Source: Vidua macroura (lineage: Eukaryota; Chordata; Aves; Passeriformes; Viduidae). From it: a DNA stretch of 64,000 nt. Location of the stretch: assembly GCF_024509145.1 (NCBI RefSeq), contig NC_071578.1, positions 33,847,978 to 33,911,977 on the forward strand, in the 5' to 3' direction. Under the pieces are notes generated by a model that ran no database searches, was not told the DNA's origin, and worked only from the letters and a program-made list of their open reading frames with translations. This document shows positions 47,416-58,270 of this stretch, piece after piece. Position 1 is the first letter of the stretch. Every line of letters starts with the position of its first letter. Position numbers and translations under genes: made by a program.

Positions 47416-49509
47416 TTTTGGTCCCTACAGCATTTTGCAATAATATTTTTCTTTTAAACAGCTGCAGACATCTATTTTTCATAGGGGTAGAACATTAAAT
47501 GCTTTATTTTACAACACATCCTACTAAATTCTCTACTGTGCATTCAGCAACACCACAGTATTTTAATTTTTTGTCCACATCTGCTGATATAGGCACAGAG
47601 CAGTGCCCAGGCAATAGTATCTACTACAACTCATGGCACTCCCAGAACCACGATAAGCCTCCAGCACAGTGCATTATTCATCAGATCTTTTTATAGACAC
47701 ACCCACCCCACAACCAAAATCTCTTGCTCAAGACACTTCTCCCTGGATCTTCTGCTGAACAATTTCAAGCCCAGTTTTACAAAATTGGGAAGCTTAGCTA
47801 AAAAGCACCTATTATGTGCAGCACTGTGTAAGAGGGCAAAAGCCACAAGAAAGCACAGTAAAAAAATCACACAAAATCAGAGTGAAAAATGCGTATTTTA
47901 TGATTGGCTCTTGGCAAATATGAAATTGAATACTATATGTATTATGGAGGGTTATTTTGTAATACTGTATTAGTCCTTTTTAAGTAGTGTGTTAAATATA
48001 GTTTCAGGTTTTAACATAACATTAAAATAGAAACTATGGGATACAAGATATTTTTTACTAGCTCAAGAAAAGGGATAAGATAATCAAGAAATTCTTCACA
48101 CAGTGATAAACAGCAACACAAAACCTAAAGAGTTGCAGCCTCCTTATCAGAAAAGACATTCTTCCACCTTCTCTCCGTCTGTATGGAACCACCAGGATTA
48201 AGGGGAAGAAGTTGACAAAAACCAGGAAAACTCTTAATTTGCAAGGAATTTCTGCACCATGTATGAGATATATGAATATGCAACAGGCTATTGCTTTTAA
48301 GGGTTATTCCTTTGTTCACAAGGCAGATTTTTGGCAGCTCAGTGCCCAAAAACATCCGGATGTCTGAAATTCTTTGCTTTTTATTGTCTCTTGGTGTCCT
48401 AATCCTCATTGTCCAGATTTTTATTACTCTAATTTTATTACTATTTTTAATAACTATTTCATTACTAATAAAGTTTAAGATTTTAAAAAACAAGTGATTG
48501 GTGTTTTTCACAATCAGTACAAGCACCACGAAAGCAGCTTAAGAGATGGAACAAGCACTCTCTAGACGTGCACCGAAGCACACACAGGTGAGGAATCAGT
48601 TCCCCAACACTCTTCCAGAACATTCTGCACACATCTAAAGGTGTGGAGGCTCCCTGGCACAATTCCTCTGCAAAGCCTGGAACTTTCCACTGATTCCACC
48701 CAGCAATAAACATTGCTTGGCAATATTAATATTGCTTCTCATCTCATCCCCACCCTTTCCCTGCAGGAAGAAGACAAGCCTCCAAAGGATAGCAGGTCTC
48801 TCATGTCAGCCAGAAGCAAAGTGTAGAGACTGAAATATCAGCTATCACCTTTAAAATATAATCATAATTATAATCAGGTCATCATAATCACCTGAGCAAC
48901 AAAACTTCCTAGCAGGTGGACTGGGCAAAGCTCAAGGAATGCAAAAAGCCTTTCCCACCCTTTTAATCTGTGCATGGAAGGCCAAAGTGACTTCAGCATC
49001 CTGTCAAGGTCACAAAGCTAAAAAATAAGCCATATTTGGAGAAACTTCTCAACTGGAAAAAGGTATGAGGTGAACAAAATTCCTTTCTCTCTCTCTAGGA
49101 GAGGAGGATAAAGTTACTTACCTTGGTCACATATCAGGAATAAGTGTTCCCTGCTTTTTGGGAAAGACTGTCCAAGGCCTCATCACCTCCCTCAACATCC
49201 CAAGCTTTTCCCAACTTACTATTTAAGCTTGAACTGGGAATACAATCACACATGGGGGAGGAATAAGCAACAAAAGCAGCAGAGAGTAGTGCTTGAAAAA
49301 GCTGCCACCCCTCCCAAACACACGACACGCCAGCAATTACACAGAGGGGAAGGAAACAGAAGTGTTCTCTGTGGCAAAGATAAACACTCTCTCCAGAAAT
49401 GCTCTGTAATCAGGGCAGGAATGACACAGGGAAACACAAGGATGGAAACAGTGGTTACAGCCTAAACAGGGAGTTGCAGTCATGTCAAGTTTTATCTTCT
49501 TTTCCTACC
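47416..49509. other. Intron 1 segment, no recognised feature
   Basis: AT-leaning sequence, especially 47880-48050 and 48400-48490. Nothing was recognised. Confidence 0.6.
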
Positions 49510-50060
49510 TGGGTCAGGGTTGGGATTGAAAGCTCTCAAGATGGTATTTCTTGTTCAGACTCAGATATTTATTAGTTCTTATCTGTGTTACAGTCTCACA
49601 AGCCCTGAGTTCTACAGCACTTCACTAACAAGATACAAAATGGCCCTGTGTCTATCTCTACAAGGCCTTTTAAGGATAAACTGTCCAATTAGGAAATGAC
49701 ACCTGAATTATTCTTACTTTTAACCCAATAACCAACCACCCATGGCCCACAATGTGGACTTTTTTATCCAATTACACAAAACCACACAAGCCCATGGAGA
49801 AGGTGGTGAAGAAGATGCAGAAGAAGGACCAGCCTCTGCCCCAAAACCCCCATCTTGTTTTTATATATTACTATATTCTAAACCCATAAACTCTAAGTTT
49901 CCTACCATGTGGTATCACACACTTCTACTCAAACTCCACACCCACAATCCCAGTTCTCTCATTCCATTTTGGAAGCTTCTCCATGGCCTCAGGTCAAATG
50001 CAGAGTTCTCTTGGGGGTCAGTGCCTGTCAGCACAGAAAGTCCAAAATTCTCAGCAACCA
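49510..50060 (-). mobile_element. LTR-type retroelement remnant, copy B
   Basis: The minus strand aligns with 14082-14611 along about 540 positions, including the core gagaattttggactttctgt and the end ctttcaatcccaaccctgac. An AATAAA sits about 80 bases before the 3' end on the minus strand. The 5' edge is uncertain and similarity may continue to about 50100. No viral coding sequence adjoins it. It retains the G-rich runs that copy A has lost. Confidence 0.72.
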
Positions 50061-50340
50061 GGCTTCTAACAGTCAGGCTCAACAGGTACAAGACACAAAG
50101 GTTAAAGGATCTCTGGATTAAGGCATTTGCCAAACAGCCACAAAAATAAAAAACTGAAGAGATTAGAGAGTTCCATATGAGAAAAAGAGTAGAAGGTAAG
50201 GGCTGCTCCCAAATCACCCAGGTTTCTTCTACACTGATGACCCAAAGCCACTCTCGTGCCATGATGCTGAGCTCAAACTGCTTCACCACAGGCCTTCACA
50301 AGGCCCTTAAAGTTCAGAGCTGCCAAGCAAAAAAACAAAA

Positions 50341-50397
50341 CAAAAAAGGATGCAATCACACAAAGAAACAAACAAAAAAAAAGGATGCAATCACACA
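50341..50397. repeat. Local tandem duplication, period 34
   Basis: The 16-mer aaggatgcaatcacac occurs at 50347-50362 and again at 50381-50396, each preceded by an A-rich run with C interruptions. It is a two-copy local duplication. Confidence 0.9.
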
Positions 50398-52734
50398 GTT
50401 ATTTCTGCATGTTCCCAGAAATAATCCCAACATGGTGCATCACACAGAGGCTTGCAATGCAGCCAGTTGAAGGTGTAATTCCAGGAGAATTCAAAGTCTC
50501 AATTTTGAGTCTTCCTTTAAAGGTCACAGATACTTAATGTTGATACCAAAACAACATTAAGGTGCCAAATATCAAGCAACACTCAGGATCCTTCATCACT
50601 TCAAATTAGGGTGGTGCTGCATGACTGACTCCGACTTTTGAGATATTGGAATTCATGACAACTTGTACAGAGTCCTACCAGAAATATTGACCACATTTCT
50701 CTCCTTAAAACCTTTTCCTCAGCAGAAACATTTATTTAAATTCAGGACTGGCAGGAAAACAGAAGCTTCTCTGCTCTTCAGTACTGACAGGAGCTGTGCT
50801 GGTCTAAACAAGGGCTTATTCCCTGCACTCTCTCCAACAAGCTGGCAGTCATGAGGTTGCAAGGATGTTTCTGTCCCATTTAGGAGGTGGAAGGGTGTCA
50901 ACAGGAGGATTTTTCAGTAAGAGCAGACTAGGTTACAGTGTCAACAGAAATGAGAAGGCAGCCTATCAAATTGGGATGACACAGAAGGAGAGAAGGGAAA
51001 AAGGAATCACTTCTGTAACATTCAACACAAAGGCCACAGGAGCACAGGCCATGCAATGCGAGTGGGAAAATCATCACTGAGGGAAGCACAGAGACTGAAG
51101 AGACCAAGATTTACTCCAAGGCAGCAGCTATTTGGCACAGCTATAGAGAAGCTATCAAAATTAAGGCCCACTAGGCTCAGCTCAAACAGTCAGGAGGTTT
51201 CTGTTCCTGCTGTTTCGGTGAAATAAACAGATTAAAACGTTGGGAAGTTACTGAAATGTGCATATTGTAAACAGCTAACTGTAGGTTTTGCTCTGGGCAG
51301 TTACCAACACAAATGTTTACTACTTGCCAAAGTATTCCCATGCAAATATCACTGCGGGATTTTTCAAATAACTCTGGCTGTGAGCTGAACCTGACTCGGG
51401 CTTCCATTCTCCTACCTGAGCACAGGCACGCATCACTAACTTGTACAGTAATTTCCATGGAATAAACCACTTCAGAGGACTTCAACACCTGCCCATGAAA
51501 ATTCCCTTGTGAAGAAACAAAGTGGAAATCACAATCACCATATCTTCAACCCAAGAAACACAGAAAGCAAGTGCCAAAAGCAAACAGAGCAGCAGGGTGG
51601 TGCCATGGCTCAATATTATTTGTTTATTGCCCTGGAGGGGACCTTGGCTCCAGCTACCCCAGTGGTTCCACCAGCAGCCACCAGGAACAGTTTGCTGCCT
51701 CATTGTCTAAACAATGTCAGAAGCCACTGGATCCAGTGAGACTTTGCTCCCAATAAATCTCTTAAGGGACACCCTGTGCTGCAAGTCACTGAAGACAAGA
51801 CACTCAATTTCCTTGATCAAAATGCTTCATTAGCTCCCCACCTCCCTGCTAGGTAAGGAACAATCCACCAGTTAGCAGCACTTCTGGAGTCCTACCTAAA
51901 GCACTTATGTCATTTCAGGCTGTTCATAATATCTGACAAGAGCTTCCCCACACGAAGAAAAAATTACATGCCGATTTCTTTTTGATTCAAAGCTAGCCAG
52001 CAATTCAGCTGCTAAGAGACAATTGCAGAGTCTCTCTAAAAAGTCCCCCGCATCCAGGATTGCAGAGTAAGTCAGCATTTCACTCTACATTAAGTATTTT
52101 CCAGCTTTTAAAAGCTAAAACAGTGTGATTAGGAAGTCGGGGTGGGGGGAGAATTAACCTGGGGTTTTCTACATTGGGATAGAAGCAAGAAAGCAAAGCC
52201 AAATCAGGGCCACTTTGGTTCAGAGCACCTTAACTGAAGAATTACATCAGGCTTAGTATCACTGAGAATTCCAGAGGCTTAAATTCTGACATCACAGTTG
52301 ATGCCTCACTCAAAATTAATTCATCATTAAAGATGACCTGCTGCCATGAGACATCAAAAACTCATTACAAGCCATAGGAGCTGGATGCTGCAGCACTGAA
52401 CTCAATCCCACCTTTAAGAGGTTTTCTTTCAGGAAAGAGAAGCTCAAGTTGCAAGATTAGTCGTGCTTACAGAAGCACAGGGACAGCTCCACACACCCTG
52501 CTGAAAGGGAAAGCCCAGGCTACGCAGGGAGAGTGCTCCAGGCTCTCCCAGACAGGAAAAGCCCTTGCCCTCAGCAAAAAGGAGAAAACAGGATTTAAAA
52601 CCCCTTGGATATATTTGAACCATTAATAATGTTTTTTACTCTATCAAATACACCATTTAATCAACAGGTTTTTCATGGCTCATTTTTTCTTTCTGTAGAC
52701 ATTCGTGCTTCACGAGCACCCCAAATCCCAGACA

Positions 52735-52830
52735 AAATTGCCATTTAGAATACTCTGTGTGTGTAGATATATATAAACTTTAAATTACCATTCAAAACAC
52801 TGTGTGTGTACATATATATATATATATCTG
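52735..52830. repeat. Imperfect tandem duplication with TG and TA runs
   Basis: Two similar units of about 55 bases each carry ctgtgtgtgta followed by a TA run. The second copy's TA run has expanded to about 18 bases (52812-52829). Confidence 0.8.
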
Positions 52831-53842
52831 AAATGAAAGCTGCAAACTTGCAAGCTCCTTTGTCACTGTGTTTTCTATCCACTCAGAAAAAGGAATTCCA
52901 TTTACCTGGAGTGAATTATTAAGGTGGATTTGCTGCAAGGCAAATCAAGAGTGGGTTTTGGTCGATCTCCTAACATTTGTTTTCTATAATCATCCTAGTG
53001 TTTTCCAAGGCTTCACAGGGGAGGCACTGCATTCATTTCCCAGTGTTGAAGCATTGGGAAGAAAGAGTACACAAGGACTTTAAAGAGACTCCAAGCTCAA
53101 ACACCCAAAAGACAACTTCACACATAAACACTGCTATTTCATCAGTCTCCCACTGCCTGTCTCCGTTACCTCAAAGGAAAGGGAAATTAATTATTCCAAA
53201 GCAAGGAAGGCTGGATGTGTCAGAGCTCCTAATGATACTCAGGTACCTTCCAGTGCTGGCAGCCAAGGTGGGGGAAGTAAAACACCCAATTAAGACCAGA
53301 TTAAGGCACTTGTTCTTTTATTTTAGTAGGTGTAGCTCACTTCCCAATTGCCTAATGCATAATTACACCTAGAGGTGCTTACTGTCACTCTGAATCTGTT
53401 CTTGCAGTGCATTTACTTTGGCATCTCCATTTACACCAACGGGCTTGGGTCTCCAGTTTTGGGATGTGTTTTTCCAAGTGTGGGGGATAACAAGAGCAAT
53501 CAAGCCCTCACACTCCCATTTTTAGGCTAATTCCATTGGGTTAAAGGCTTGCAGTTGGCAAAACCTTTCACTAGAGGAGGTAGAGTTTACAGAGATTTAA
53601 AACTAGTGCAATCAGTAATTCCTGCAGCACCACCTCCCCTCAAGGAGGGCTGCCTTGGCCAGGAATACAAACACGGTTTTTAAACAAAGCAAGGCTTCCA
53701 TCCGGTGTCAGGTGTGTGCTGGAGCACAGACACCACCCCTAGCAACAACTCCAGCCAGCAACATTGCTGTCCTACAGCCCAGGCTGGTGCTTTCTGCAAG
53801 GCTGATCTCAGCAAAACAATCCCCAAGCACTGGAGACAGGTT

Positions 53843-53873
53843 AAAAAACAAAAAAAAAAAAAAAAAAAAAAAA
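53843..53873. repeat. Poly-A tract with one C
   Basis: A homopolymer tract of 31 bases. No retrocopy body was recognised upstream. Confidence 0.95.
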
Positions 53874-56800
53874 GGGGAAGCATCTATCAATCCAAGTCAC
53901 TTAAGAAGCAGACCAACTCCTCACTGGCCTTGACTTCACCCTCTTGACAACTCAAAAAACTCCCAAATGGGATATTCAAGTAGGGCTGAGCAGCCAATCA
54001 CAGGAAATTAATTTTATATTCTGCTAGAGGGAATAAGGCCGCTTTTTCCCAGCTGAGAGCATGTAATTATTTGGTACCAAGTGGCTCCATCTCAGAAGCT
54101 GTGACAGCAGCTGCACAGCCCCTTTTGGTAGGGTAAGTTCATTTTTCCTTTGTCTCAAATCTATTGTTTCTCCAGTTCTACCAACTGCCTGGAGAAATAT
54201 AAGCTCCCAAGAGGATTTGAGGTCGCTATGACACAACATTCTCTTCCATGTAAATAATTCTGCAAAGCACCAACTCCAGCCACCAAGGACAGGACAAGCC
54301 AAGCACCACAGCACAGCCCAGGCTGGATGGGACCTCCCAGACACCTGAAGCTGTTCTCCTCTTTTACTCCAGCTTTAACAGGGAACAGAACAGCTCAAAA
54401 TATCTCCAGCAGGCTCTGGAAGGAAGAACATCTGTCCTTATCCAGGGATGTGACAAACGGATGGCGACCACAGCTTTTATCTGCCCACAGCAGGATGGGT
54501 AACTTAAAAACCCAAAACGCCCCGTTCTTAACTGTCCAGTGAAGCTCAACTGAGTCTACTCATCTGCTTTTATAGAAATATTGTTCCACTGTAAGAAGGA
54601 CCTTTTTTTATTAATAAACACTGTTTAGAAGAGATTTATTGACAAGAATTATTATTATTAACAAGATGTGGCCAATGACAGCAATGTCTCATTATTCCAC
54701 ATAATTGATACCATTTCTAGAGCAAATTCCAAGCAAAACTCTGAGACTAAACATTTTTCTTTTCAAAATGGAGACTCAGATAAAGTTTCCTGTCCAATAT
54801 ATTTAGAGATGTCATTATTTTTCCAAGCTGCCTCTAATGAGTAATTTGAAGGGAAGGTTGTTTTTATTTTGTTTTTAGAATCACAACCAGCAACAGCCTC
54901 TCTGTAAAGGAGAAAGAGGAATTCACAGCAAGTAGCTCTGGTGCCAATATTTCAAAAATAAGCAACTTGCATAATCTTAAAAGCATTTATATGGAAGCTC
55001 TCCTTCAGAAAGAGGCCTTTGATGATACTGTGGTTTTGACAGCAAGATCCTTAGTATAGATTCAAACCACACAAAACATTTTATACAGAGCACAATTGTA
55101 ACACTGATCACGAAGAACATGCTGAATGAATGGAGGACAGAACCAAAAGATTCGTGGAGGCCTTGGTGTTCCTAACTTGAAAGTTTCATACCAGGAATAC
55201 CAGAGGAGCTTGGCAGAGCTTTTGTTTTTATTTAGACACACGCAGTTTTCCCAAGAAAAAGCTCCCTGCCAAAAGAGCTCCCAGCCAGGGACGCTCCCAG
55301 GGCCTGGAGATCAGCAAGGAGTGACCAAGGCTGGATTTGTGCTCTTCTGCAGGAGCTGGACACCAACCCCCAGGTAAATGGACTGCAGCACACATTTCCT
55401 GAGTATTTATAACGGAAGCAAGATAAAGAAGTGTCATTTCTAAGGAGTGACATTAGTGAGAACAGGGTGTTACATCACCTTACTGGGCTGACAGTGTGAC
55501 AATGAAACCTTCATCTGCTGAAGCCACTCTGCACCTCATCTTTCCTTCTCCCTAGAGCCTCCCATCCATGACAGGCTTCCTGTGCCTTCCCATGGCTGAG
55601 AACCACGCAGAACTAAAGGAGAACAAACTTCTGCCAACAAGCCCTAGATAGCAGCCCCAATATTTCAATTTCTCTTCAGCTTTAGGAGGAGAATGCAAGC
55701 AGAAGATCTGGTGTATTTATGGCATAGCAGTTGTGCTTCCCAAACCTCCAGGGAGAAAAGTGGCTGGAAAACATGAGCACAGGCACCAGGAAAACACCCA
55801 AAGTGCCTGTAGAGGTATGCACTGTAGCTGCTTGTGGTCCTGGTGGGAAAACAGGACAGCATTCCCCTCGTTCCCAAGGGCTCACAGCTCCCATGCCAGA
55901 TGTGGTGCAAGTCAAGGAGCCAGCACAGGGCTCCTGTAAAGCACACTGAGGAAAAAGGAAAGCTCAATGTACATTTTGACAGGCTCTGAACACAAGTGAA
56001 AAATGAGGTAACAAAAAACTGTGTTCAGAACTGTCTGGAGAACTTCTGGATTCCCATTATATTTTAGTGCAACACTACATGAAGCTCCACCGAACACCAG
56101 AGCATGACTGTCATAATTAATTTCACTTGTCAACAGTTAGATGTGGACGTTCTCCACCTCACTGAAATGAGAAATGTGATTTACATTTCCTTTGTCACTT
56201 GTTAAATCAGAGACTATGCATTAAACAGGATTAAATAGTGTCATTTTTGCCAAAAGTAACATCATTATTATAGCCACGGGGACTCACAGAGGAAATCCAT
56301 TCTCCACAGGATTTTTTTTCTGTGAAAACAACGCTAAGCATTTAAAAATTATCTATAATACAGAGGTGTTTTGCATAAACTTCCCTGCCTGGGTACCAAA
56401 TTTGAATTGGAGAGCTCCAGCAGTGCTCAGTAGTAAAATCTGACAAATGTTTTCTGCCTATCAGAAGAATATTTGGATGCATGGCAACCTCATGCTGCAA
56501 AAGGCTTTGTCCTGTCTCAGTAAAATGCCCAAAACCAACACTTGCTTCCCCCAAAGCTGGAGACCACCTCAGCCCAGGAGGTTTCTAGGAGCAGCAGAGG
56601 GAAGTAGAGCAGGGACCCACAAGGTTAATCCAACAGGATCCTCCTGGCTGAAAGCATCTGCAATGTTCTTGGATGTGCCAGGCTTTTTATTTACACCTGC
56701 TGCAGGAAGGCTGGACAGGGAGAACACAAGCACCAGAATTTCTGCCTCAGAAACCCAGAGAGCAGTTATCTACAGCAAAAGGCAAAAAAAGCAGTCAAGA

Positions 56801-57041
56801 GCCTGCCCTGTCAATAATCTAGGAACAAAACTGAGGGATGGAGGCAGCTGTGGTTCAGGCACTGCGCAGCACCACCACGTCAGAACAACTTTTCTGTCCC
56901 TGAGACAACTCCATTACTCACATGTCTGGATCCATCTGTTCCCATTAGAGTGTAAAATGCCTCAGTGTGACCCCTGCACAGTTCCTTATTGCCACACACA
57001 TCTGTTCTTCCTCTAGTCAGCCTTCCCATCACAGTAACACA

Positions 57042-57056
57042 CCCCCCCCCCACCCC
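57042..57056. repeat. C-rich tract (G-rich on the minus strand)
   Basis: Ten C residues, an A, then four C residues. It is a second G-run candidate on the MCU sense strand. Confidence 0.9.
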
Positions 57057-57442
57057 AGACCAGCTATAAAACACATATATCAAAGGAAAAAAAGCACTCT
57101 GCAGCTGGCAGCCATAGCCTCACCATTTAATCCACGTGGATTTCTAGGAAAGCACATAAAGCAAAATGTTTGAAATAGCTTTCCTACTTCCAAGGTGCTG
57201 CAAAAGGAAAAAAAAAAAAAAGCCCTTCTCCCACGCAACTCTTCTGGCTGCTGCAAAATCCTGCTCAACCTGAGCTAGGCTGCAGCCAGTGGGCAGCACT
57301 GACAAGTCCTGCACTGCTTCCAGGCCTCCAGGACAGCCTGTGCTTCTTGAGGACACTTCTTGAAGCATCCAACCTGACAGCTCTGCTCCTCTGTCCAACA
57401 GCCTGGTAACTCCAGCAGTTATCACCCTCCCCAGAACCCTCA

Positions 57443-57913
57443 TGATGCCTCAGGTTTAGGTTTTATGTATTTCAGAGTCTGTGCTGCTTTAGTGTGTGGT
57501 TCTGAGCTTCACATTAAGGGATGGTGAGCTCTCTTCACAGAGCAGGGAGACAAAACAATTCCTTCTCCAGCTGGGGACCGAGGGCAAATGATCCAAATTT
57601 CATAGCATAAATCCAAATTTCAAGAGCATAAATAACGTGGACTGAAGAGAGGAAAACAAGCAGGATGGGACTTCATGGGCTGGAGCTGGAATTGGAAAAT
57701 GAACTCTAACATGCAAATGGAGCAGAACTTCTAAAAGTGAGAGCCCTCATGAGTGGTTGTGCATTTTGTGACCATTTTGGTTCATCTTGGGTGCAGCCCT
57801 GGCTGGGCTCCTGTGCTGCCCAAGGTGGATCTATGAAAGCCCCCAATAAATCCCTACTTTTTGTTCTTTAGCTCCGTCTAGTCTCTGTTTAGGTCAGCCT
57901 TCACAAGGCATCA
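57443..57913 (+). mobile_element. Solo LTR, family 2, copy 2 (4-bp TSD CTCA)
   Basis: A 471-bp element with perfect 8-bp terminal inverted repeats, TGATGCCT at the left and AGGCATCA at the right. It is flanked by direct repeats CTCA at 57439-57442 and 57914-57917. An AATAAA lies at about 57845, roughly 70 bases before the 3' end, as expected for an LTR read on the plus strand. It has the same family and orientation as 27100-27556, and is slightly longer because of an internal duplication around 57591-57618 (atccaaattt twice). No viral genes are present. Confidence 0.9.
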
Positions 57914-57917
57914 CTCA

Positions 57918-58125
57918 GACCTCTGAGCACTGCAGACCTCTGAAGAGGGAGTAAAAATCAGATGTGGGAAAGCAGAGTTGTCATGAGTGCAGGGGACAAT
58001 AAGCAGGTAAATAACCAGCCAGGAGCAGCAGCTTGGCAGGTCAGGCAGCTGGGCATTCATGGCAAGGCTCTCTCTCATTCTCCTTGGGCTATTTAAGCTC
58101 TAAATACCATTGAGTCCCCCCCAGA
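57918..58125. other. Short unique stretch between solo LTR and CR1
   Basis: No feature was recognised. Confidence 0.6.
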
Positions 58126-58270
58126 CAGAATCATGGAACAGCGTGGGTTGGAACAGACCTTAAAGGTTATCTCATTCCATTCTCTGCCACATTACATGAT
58201 GATCCCAGGGTGCTCCAAGCACCTTCCAGCCTGGCCTTGGACACTTCCAGGGATGGGGCAACCACAACTT
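58126..58270 (-). mobile_element. CR1 LINE 3' end fragment, antisense
   Basis: The plus strand reads gacagaatcatggaacagcg, then ttggaacagaccttaaaggt, then the block ggccttggacacttccaggg, ending gggatggggcaaccaca. This is the reverse complement of the last 140 bases of CR1. Confidence 0.92.

Larger units (their letters stand above)
50061..57438. other. Intron 1 segment, mostly unique sequence
   Basis: It contains a 34-bp period duplication at 50341-50397, a decayed tandem duplication with TG/TA runs at 52735-52830, an A31 tract with one C at 53843-53873 and a C-rich tract at 57042-57056. A 189-codon open frame at 56447-57016 (plus) has no recognisable family and was not called. Confidence 0.55.

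Noticed and set aside
56447..57016. 189-codon plus-strand open frame
   Set aside because: No recognisable domain, no splice or promoter context, opposite strand to MCU, and irregular low-complexity residue use. Treated as chance.
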